From contig JAGWXN010000192.1 of NCBI GenBank assembly GCA_018969885.1, positions 1 through 6,388 on the forward strand: DNA of 6,388 nt. Reading direction: 5' to 3'. Numbering within the stretch: position 1 is the first letter of the stretch; every line of letters starts with the position of its first letter. Both the position numbers and the translations under genes were made by a program. This stretch comes from Betaproteobacteria bacterium (GTDB lineage Bacteria; Pseudomonadota; Gammaproteobacteria; Burkholderiales; Burkholderiaceae). Under the pieces are notes generated by a model. It worked only from the letters and a program-made list of their open reading frames with translations. It ran no database searches and was not told the DNA's origin. This document shows, in pieces, positions 1 through 3,910 of this stretch.

Positions 1-385
1 TGATGGGGGAGTCGGCGAGCACGCCCACGCCCATCACCGCGTCATAGTTGATTTGACCGATGGAAACCAGCGGCAGCCCGCGCGCGGCCTGCTGAACCAC
101 GACTGGGGTGGCGGTCATGCCGAACATGAAAGTGCCGGTGCCGACGGCCTGAGCGGCTGCGCCTGAACCGGATCCGCGCGCAACTGACACATCGAGCCCG
201 TACTTTTTCCAGAAGCCGCGATCGCGTGCAACGTAAGCAAACAGATTCGGGCCTTCCGGTGTCCAGGAGGTTGTGAAAGTGACCTTGGTCGGCCCCTGCC
301 CGATGGCCGGAAACGCAAGGGTCGATGCGCCGGCAAGTGCGGACTGGATGACCGTGCGGCGGCTGATACGCGGAGTCGCTTTCAT
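1..385 (-). CDS. NMT1/THI5-like ABC transporter solute-binding protein (N-terminal part, truncated by window edge)
   Basis: This is an open frame from an ATG at 385-383 to the left edge, giving 128 residues with no stop. The start has a good ribosome site (AAGGGA, 392-397, six bases before the ATG). Residues 8-14 read SRRTVIQ, a twin-arginine (Tat) motif. An alanine-rich hydrophobic stretch follows, with likely cleavage near residues 27-30, so the protein should be periplasmic. The mature start (KVTFTTSWTPEGPN, then an ARDRGFWKKYGLDV segment at 53-66) and the SGSGAAAQAVGTG segment match the first lobe of NMT1/SsuA/TauA-like receptors of ABC importers for nitrate, sulfonate, thiamine precursor or aromatic acids. 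The ligand cannot be read from this part. The gene is divergent from the GntR gene, so it may share its control region; permease and ATPase genes would be expected to the left. Family call fairly sure, substrate unknown. Confidence 0.82.
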   Translation of the reverse strand, partial: MKATPRISRRTVIQSALAGASTLAFPAIGQGPTKVTFTTSWTPEGPNLFAYVARDRGFWKKYGLDVSVARGSGSGAAAQAVGTGTFMFGMTATPVVVQQAARGLPLVSIGQINYDAVMGVGVLADSPI

Positions 386-546
386 GATGAGTCCCTTCAG
401 TGAATGCGCCTTCAGAGGGGCGGGTGGGGTGACCGGATGGGGCGCTGGGCGCTGGTTCGGAATGGTTCGAACTGCGTCAGCAACATTTGGTATACAAAGC
501 TATACTTTCTGCATACACAGTAGCTTTCTACAGGCGCACAACGACG
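386..546. promoter_or_regulatory. Divergent intergenic control region between receptor gene and GntR gene
   Basis: This 161-base gap separates two divergently transcribed genes, so it must hold promoters for both. Near the receptor gene are its ribosome site (392-397) and a G-rich plus-strand stretch (417-449). Next come two copies of TGGTTCGRA (453-461 and 463-471), the second containing the 8-base palindrome GTTCGAAC (465-472). Then comes an AT-richer segment (487-516) with ATAC repeats, the likely operator. TATACT at 501-506 is a fair -10 match for the plus-strand promoter, but I see no convincing -35. No good sigma70 pair was found for the minus strand. Confidence 0.55.
487..516. promoter_or_regulatory. 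Candidate GntR/FCD operator: three phased ATAC-type repeats
   Basis: TTGGTATACAAA (487-498) is a near palindrome with core GTATAC; 10 of 12 bases match its reverse complement. The ATAC core recurs at 492-495, 502-505 and 513-516, spaced 10 and 11 bases, about one helical turn, so the copies lie on the same face of DNA. FadR-subfamily GntR regulators bind y-GT-N-AC-y palindromes, and the sialic-acid regulator NanR binds tandem GGTATA repeats, so this layout suits the adjacent gene product. The second copy lies within the possible -10 (TATACT, 501-506), which would favour repression of the regulator's own promoter. Assignment is by position and pattern only. Confidence 0.5.
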
Positions 547-1338
547 ATGTCAACGATCGCAGCCAAAACCTCCGAAACGCCAGCGCGCAAGGTGGCCAAG
601 CGACCCGGTGGCGTGGTTAAACGCGCCGCAGGCACCGCCAAGCGGGCGTCAGGTCTCTCGAAACGAGCAGCAGGTCCCGCCAAACGACCGGCCAGCCTCG
701 CCAGCCGGCTGGCGGTTGCGCTCGAGGCCGACATCGTGTCGGGCAAGTTGCGACCGGGTACCCGCCTGGACGAGCAGGCGCTCGCGCGGCGCTTCAAGGC
801 CTCGCGTACCCCCGTTCGCGAGGCGCTCCGCCAGCTGGAATCGCGTGGCATGGTCGAAAACCGTCCCCGTCAGGGCGCCCAGGTCATGCAGTTGAGCCTC
901 GCCTCGCTCATCGAGATGTTCGAAACCATGGCCTGGCTGGAGGCCGCGTGCGCGAGCCTCGCGGCACGCCGGCACACCCAGGCCGACCGCGACGCCATTC
1001 AGGTGGCACACGATGCCTGCGTGAGTGCGCAGCAGTCGCTCGATCCAGAAGCTTTTTATCGCGCCAATGCGCGCTGGCATGAGGCGCTTTATGCGGCGAG
1101 CCAGAACCGCTACCTCGAGCAGGAAACGCTTTTGCTGCGCAATCGCCTGGAGCCCTATCGCCGCGCCACCACCTTTCACGAGGGGCTGATGGCGCTATCG
1201 GTACAGGAGCACCAGCGGATTGCAGACGCCATCTTTGCGATGGACGAATCGCGTGCCATGAGCGAAATGCGCGGTCACCTCGACACCCTCCGGAACGATG
1301 CGGTCCGGACCTATGGCGCGCTGCTGCGCGTTGACTAG
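547..1338 (+). CDS. GntR-family transcriptional regulator, FCD subfamily, with basic heptad-repeat N-terminal tail
   Basis: A 263-residue DNA-binding regulator. Residues about 52-115 form the winged helix-turn-helix (segments ADIVSGKLRPGTRLDE, RTPVREALRQLESRGMV and ENRPRQGAQV are textbook GntR). Residues about 120-258 form the all-helical FCD effector domain, with likely metal/ligand residues N174 and H178 (NARWH), H222 (EHQRIADAI) and H244 (MRGHL). Residues 1-51 are an unusual Lys/Arg/Ala-rich tail with tandem seven-residue units; typical FCD proteins are about 220-240 residues and begin near residue 50 here. The ATG at 547 was chosen because the only longer start (TTG, 487) lies inside the candidate operator; its ribosome site is weak (CAGG, 531-534). 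FCD regulators usually sense small organic acids and act as repressors, so this one probably responds to a pathway acid and controls the genes downstream and the divergent receptor gene. It differs in family from HpaR (MarR) and HpaA (AraC) of E. coli. Confidence 0.9.
   Translation: MSTIAAKTSETPARKVAKRPGGVVKRAAGTAKRASGLSKRAAGPAKRPASLASRLAVALEADIVSGKLRPGTRLDEQALARRFKASRTPVREALRQLESRGMVENRPRQGAQVMQLSLASLIEMFETMAWLEAACASLAARRHTQADRDAIQVAHDACVSAQQSLDPEAFYRANARWHEALYAASQNRYLEQETLLLRNRLEPYRRATTFHEGLMALSVQEHQRIADAIFAMDESRAMSEMRGHLDTLRNDAVRTYGALLRVD
595..699 (+). repeat. Five tandem 21-base units encoding a basic heptad (KR-A/P-rich) repeat
   Basis: Regulator residues 17-51 read as five consecutive seven-residue units: AKRPGGV, VKRAAGT, AKRASGL, SKRAAGP, AKRPASL. 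A degenerate sixth (ASRLAVA, 52-58) merges into the helix-turn-helix domain. Each unit has K-R at positions 2-3 and small residues (A, G, P, S) at 4-6. The codons differ between units (K as AAG/AAA, R as CGA/CGC/CGG, A as GCC/GCA/GCG), so the repeat is sharper in protein than in DNA. Similar Lys/Ala/Pro tails occur in histone-H1-like bacterial proteins and probably bind DNA non-specifically. Confidence 0.8.
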
Positions 1339-1429
1339 CCCAGCGCCTTCTACGCGCGCGGCCCACCGTCTTTCAGGCAATTGCGCGCGAGCTGCGGCGC
1401 GGGCGGGTTTGACGCTATCCTTCGCGGTG

Positions 1430-1434
1430 AGGAG
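1430..1434 (+). promoter_or_regulatory. Ribosome binding site for hpaD
   Basis: AGGAG lies 12 bases before the ATG at 1447. The spacing is somewhat long, but this is the only purine-rich site in reach. It supports the ATG at 1447 over an in-frame TTG at 1381, since the protein from 1447 begins exactly like known HpaD proteins. Confidence 0.55.
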
Positions 1435-1446
1435 AGCGCGCACACC

Positions 1447-2373
1447 ATGGGAAAACTGGCCATTGCCGCCAAAATCACGCACGTCCCGAGCATGGTTCTC
1501 AGCGAACAGCCCGGCCCGCGTCAGGGGTCACGTCAGGACGCGATCGAGGGCCACCGGGAAATCGGCCGGCGCTGCCAGGAGGCGGGCGTTGACACGCTGG
1601 TTGTGTTCGATACCCACTGGTTGGTCAACGCCAACTACCATATCAACTGTGCGGCCCACTTCAAGGGCGACTACACCAGCAACGAGCTCCCGCACTTCAT
1701 CAACTGGATGCATTTCGATGCGCCCGGCAACCCGGCTCTAGGACACCTGCTCGCGCGGGTCTGTAACGAGTGGGGGGTGGAGACGCTTGCTCACGATCGC
1801 ACCTCGCTCAACCCGGAGTACGGCACGCTGGTCCCGCTTCGGTATATGAATGCCGACCAGCATTTCCGGGTTGTGTCGGTGTCGGCACTCTGCATGGCTC
1901 ATTATCTGGACGACAGCGCGCGCCTCGGGTGGGCAATGCGCCGCGCGATCGAGGAGCACTACGACGGCACCGTCGCGTTTCTCGCGAGTGGGTCGCTGTC
2001 GCATCGGTTCGCGCAGAACGGTCTCGCGCCCGAATATGCCTTTCGGATCTGGAGCCCGTTTCTCGAGCAACTCGACCGGCAGGTGCTACGCATGTGGTCG
2101 GCTCGCGAGTGGCCGGATTTTTGCGACATGCTTCCCGAGTATGCGGCCAAGGGGCACGGTGAGGGATTCATGCATGACACCGCTATGCTGCTCGGCTCGC
2201 TGGGATGGCGGGGCTACGATGGCGCGGTCGAGGTGATCACCCCTTATTTCGCCGCGAGCGGCACCGGCCAGATCAATGCGCTGTTTGAGGTCACCCCGCA
2301 GACGGGCGAACATATTCCAAACCCTCGTGCGAGTCGCGCCGAAGGCTACACCGCTGTGAGCGAAAGGCTCTGA
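1447..2373 (+). CDS. hpaD: 3,4-dihydroxyphenylacetate (homoprotocatechuate) 2,3-dioxygenase
   Basis: A 308-residue cytoplasmic non-heme Fe(II) extradiol dioxygenase of the class III (LigB) type. It cleaves the ring of 3,4-dihydroxyphenylacetate with O2 to give 5-carboxymethyl-2-hydroxymuconate semialdehyde. The start (MGKLAIAAKITHVPSM) and internal blocks (FDTHWLVN, YTSNELPHFI, ASGSLSHRF, GEGFMHDTAMLLGSLGW, SGTGQINALF) follow E. coli HpaD closely as I remember it. By analogy with LigB, the iron ligands are H12, H57 and E239, and H186 is the acid/base catalyst; all are present. E. coli HpaD ends soon after the last block (about 283 residues), so the final 24 or so residues here are an extra polar tail. 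The gene sits 108 bases after the regulator and one base before hpaF, so the two enzymes are co-translated. A related catechol acid as true substrate cannot be excluded. Confidence 0.93.
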   Translation: MGKLAIAAKITHVPSMVLSEQPGPRQGSRQDAIEGHREIGRRCQEAGVDTLVVFDTHWLVNANYHINCAAHFKGDYTSNELPHFINWMHFDAPGNPALGHLLARVCNEWGVETLAHDRTSLNPEYGTLVPLRYMNADQHFRVVSVSALCMAHYLDDSARLGWAMRRAIEEHYDGTVAFLASGSLSHRFAQNGLAPEYAFRIWSPFLEQLDRQVLRMWSAREWPDFCDMLPEYAAKGHGEGFMHDTAMLLGSLGWRGYDGAVEVITPYFAASGTGQINALFEVTPQTGEHIPNPRASRAEGYTAVSERL

Positions 2374-2374
2374 T

Positions 2375-2806
2375 ATGCCCCATCTCGTCATGCTCTACAC
2401 CGGCCAGCTCGACCAGGAGGTTGAGGTGGGCGTGCTCTGTCGGCAATTGGCTGACGCCATGATTGCGGTGCGGGATGAAGCGAATCAGCCAGTGTTTCCG
2501 CCTGGGGGCACGCGGGTGCTGGCTTATCCCGCGCCCCACTATGCGGTCGCCGACGGTGGCGCTGCCGGGCGCGCGGCCGGCGGAACCGGCGACTATGCGT
2601 TTGTCTACCTGAATCTGCGGATGGCGCGAGGTCGCTCGGAGGCGACCCAGCAGCGGGCCGGGCAGATGCTGCTTCAAGTGGCGCAGGCGTTCTTTGCGCC
2701 AGCGATGGCGCGACGACATATTGGCATCACCCTGCAGATTGACGAGGGCGCCGAGGTGTTTGATGCCAAGCACAGCAACCTTCACCCGCTGTTTCGTTCT
2801 GCCTGA
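2375..2806 (+). CDS. hpaF: 5-carboxymethyl-2-hydroxymuconate delta-isomerase
   Basis: A 143-residue member of the tautomerase superfamily (CHMI branch). It moves a double bond and proton in 5-carboxymethyl-2-hydroxymuconate to yield 5-oxo-pent-3-ene-1,2,5-tricarboxylate, the substrate of the HpaG decarboxylase. After removal of Met, Pro becomes the N-terminal residue and catalytic base (MPHLV start). The DYAFVYLNLRMARGRS block (73-88) matches the family core, including the conserved Arg of GRS (R87), and the ending (KHSNLHPLF) matches the family C-terminus. E. coli HpaF is about 126 residues; the extra length is partly a Gly/Ala-rich insertion at about 61-71. The start follows the hpaD stop after one base, with AAAGG at 2363-2367 as ribosome site inside the end of hpaD. 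HpaF acts after HpaE oxidation, so HpaE must be encoded elsewhere. Confidence 0.9.
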   Translation: MPHLVMLYTGQLDQEVEVGVLCRQLADAMIAVRDEANQPVFPPGGTRVLAYPAPHYAVADGGAAGRAAGGTGDYAFVYLNLRMARGRSEATQQRAGQMLLQVAQAFFAPAMARRHIGITLQIDEGAEVFDAKHSNLHPLFRSA

Positions 2807-2810
2807 GGAG
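2806..2810 (+). promoter_or_regulatory. Ribosome binding site overlapping the hpaF stop codon
   Basis: AGGAG (2806-2810) begins at the last base of the hpaF TGA stop and lies six bases before ATG 2817. This fixes the start of the aldolase-like gene at 2817 and shows translational coupling with hpaF. An earlier in-frame ATG at 2694 would overlap hpaF by 113 bases and lacks family similarity in the added part. Confidence 0.75.
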
Positions 2811-2816
2811 TCGCCC

Positions 2817-3605
2817 ATGTTTCCCCGTCCCCAGCCGGCGGTTGCGTCACTCGAAGCGCGCGTCCATCCCGATGAATGGCAGGCGAGACTTCAGCTCGCA
2901 GCCTGCTATCGGGTCTTTGCCATGCTGGGCTGGACCGAGATGATTTACAACCACATCACGGTGCGCGTGCCGGAAACGGCCTCGGGTGCCGAGCGCCACT
3001 TTCTGATCAATCCGTTCGGTCTGCATTATTCAGAAGTGACTGCCAGCAATCTGGTCAAGATCGACCTCGAAGGAAGGGTGCTGGACGGTTCGCCCTACAA
3101 AGTGAACCCAGCCGGGTTTGTGGTGCATGCCACGGTTCACACCGGACTCCCCGATGCGCATTGCGTGATGCACACCCATACCACCGCCGGCGTCGCGGTC
3201 GCTTCGCTTCGGGAGGGGCTGTCGCAGAGCAATTTTTATTCGGCGCAGCTCCATGACATGGTGGCCTATCACGACTTTGAGGGCATCACCATTCATTCGG
3301 AGGAGGGGCCCCGCATGCTCGCGAGCATGGGTCGAAAGCCTGCGGTCATCCTGCGCAATCACGGGCTCCTCACCTGGGGTCACACGCTGCCGCAGGCGTT
3401 CGTCATTCTCTGGACCCTGCAGCGAGCCTGCGAGATTCAGCTCGCCACTCAGAGCATGGGCGCGCCGATTCCGGTGCCCGAGACCATTGCGGCGCGTTGC
3501 ACCCATGATGCGCTGCAATTCAATCCCACGCTCGGTGCCGGCGAAGATGTATTCGAGGCCATGGTACGTCGCATGGACAGACTGGATCCGGGCTGGCGCT
3601 GTTAA
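2817..3605 (+). CDS. Class II aldolase/adducin-fold protein, possible metal-dependent lyase or decarboxylase
   Basis: A 262-residue cytoplasmic protein of the class II aldolase/adducin family (AraD/FucA fold). Visible marks are NHITVRVP (45-52), FLINPFGLHYSEVTASNLV (62-80), NPAGFVVHATVH (97-108), HTHTTAGVAVA (119-129) and RNHGLLTWG (180-188). H119, H121 and H182 are the three metal-binding histidines. In fuculose and ribulose-5-phosphate class II enzymes the motif before the H-x-H carries the catalytic Glu (SSE); here that position is G100, as in the adducin-like branch. A standard phosphate-sugar aldolase reaction is therefore unlikely. The fold also includes decarboxylases of aromatic catabolism (phthalate pathways) and the oxygenase-like NovR/CloR, so lyase or decarboxylase action on a pathway acid is plausible but unproven. 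It is the last gene of the hpaD-hpaF unit. It is not HpaI, which belongs to another (HpcH/HpaI) family. Confidence 0.82.
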   Translation: MFPRPQPAVASLEARVHPDEWQARLQLAACYRVFAMLGWTEMIYNHITVRVPETASGAERHFLINPFGLHYSEVTASNLVKIDLEGRVLDGSPYKVNPAGFVVHATVHTGLPDAHCVMHTHTTAGVAVASLREGLSQSNFYSAQLHDMVAYHDFEGITIHSEEGPRMLASMGRKPAVILRNHGLLTWGHTLPQAFVILWTLQRACEIQLATQSMGAPIPVPETIAARCTHDALQFNPTLGAGEDVFEAMVRRMDRLDPGWRC

Positions 3606-3611
3606 GCGTTC

Positions 3612-3660
3612 GCCAGGGCGCGGGTCGAGCCCGGCCAAGCCTGGCAGCGCAGCGAGCGCC
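3612..3660. terminator. GC-rich hairpins in the convergent gap (possible bidirectional terminator)
   Basis: GCCAGG (3612-3617) pairs with CCTGGC (3640-3645), enclosing CGGG (3621-3624) paired with CCCG (3630-3633). A second short stem follows (GCGC 3647-3650 with GCGC 3656-3659). The hairpins lie seven bases after the plus-strand operon and just before the end of the minus-strand operon, the right place to stop transcription from both sides. No T-tract follows on either strand, so this is not a standard intrinsic terminator. Confidence 0.3.
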
Positions 3661-3682
3661 TGTTCGGTGCGCAGTGGGTTCG

Positions 3683-3898
3683 CTACAGCGTGAGGGTGTC
3701 GGGGGATTGCGCCTCATTCACAGGCGCCTCGCAGTCTTGAATCAGACGTGAGATGAGCGCACGGTCACCCAGGTGGTGCGCAAGTGACAACGCAAGCTTG
3801 GCAAGAAAAACGGTCTCCTGGTCTTGACCAACGCGGTCAATGGCCTCGGCGAGTTCGTCGTAGATGTCTTCAAGGTCTGACTGGGGCAGGGCGGTCAA
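3683..3898 (-). CDS. Small acidic helical protein, DUF2783-like, partner gene of the FAD monooxygenase
   Basis: A 71-residue cytoplasmic protein with no signal or membrane segment. The core (DLEDIYDELAEAIDRVG at 8-24, then TVFLAKLALSLAHHLGD at 29-45) looks like two amphipathic helices and resembles, from memory, the DUF2783 family of short proteobacterial proteins of unknown function. Such genes often lie next to FAD-dependent aromatic hydroxylases, as here. The start is TTG at 3898-3896, supported by GGAG (3908-3905) six bases before it. No ATG or GTG is possible because the next in-frame codons upstream lead straight to the monooxygenase stop. The gap from that TAA (3911) is 12 bases and the two genes share a frame, so expression is surely coupled. 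A role as small partner, stabiliser or assembly factor of the hydroxylase is inference. Confidence 0.75.
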   Translation of the reverse strand: MTALPQSDLEDIYDELAEAIDRVGQDQETVFLAKLALSLAHHLGDRALISRLIQDCEAPVNEAQSPDTLTL

Positions 3899-3904
3899 AG
3901 CAGA

Positions 3905-3908
3905 CTCC
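3905..3908 (-). promoter_or_regulatory. Ribosome binding site deciding the TTG start of the small DUF2783-like gene
   Basis: On the minus strand GGAG precedes TTG (3898-3896) by six bases. It lies between the monooxygenase stop and the small gene, and it is the reason for accepting a TTG start. Confidence 0.65.
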
Positions 3909-3910
3909 GT

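Noticed and set aside
487..546. Longer GntR reading frame from TTG at 487, adding 20 residues
   Set aside because: The start lies inside the likely operator, has no ribosome site, and the added residues do not resemble family sequence; ATG 547 is better.
595..699. CRISPR or DNA satellite array
   Set aside because: The 21-base units are coding, without spacers, and diverge at synonymous sites; it is a protein repeat.
649..1179. 176-residue minus-strand frame inside the regulator gene
   Set aside because: It is antisense to a well-supported GntR gene, shows no family motifs, and is expected from GC-rich codon bias.
1409..1414. TTGACG as -35 of a separate hpaD promoter
   Set aside because: No acceptable -10 lies 16-18 bases downstream; a separate promoter is possible but not supported.
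1381..1446. Longer HpaD frame from TTG at 1381
   Set aside because: The family begins MGKLA exactly at ATG 1447, which has AGGAG upstream.
2694..2816. Longer aldolase-like frame from ATG at 2694
   Set aside because: It overlaps hpaF by 113 bases; ATG 2817 has a strong ribosome site and a proper family start.
2291..2818. 175-residue minus-strand frame over hpaF
   Set aside because: It covers hpaF and the hpaD end on the opposite strand with no recognisable motif; a high-GC shadow.
2817..3605. Assignment of this gene as hpaI
   Set aside because: HpaI belongs to the HpcH/HpaI aldolase family; this protein has HTHT and NHG motifs of the class II aldolase/adducin family.
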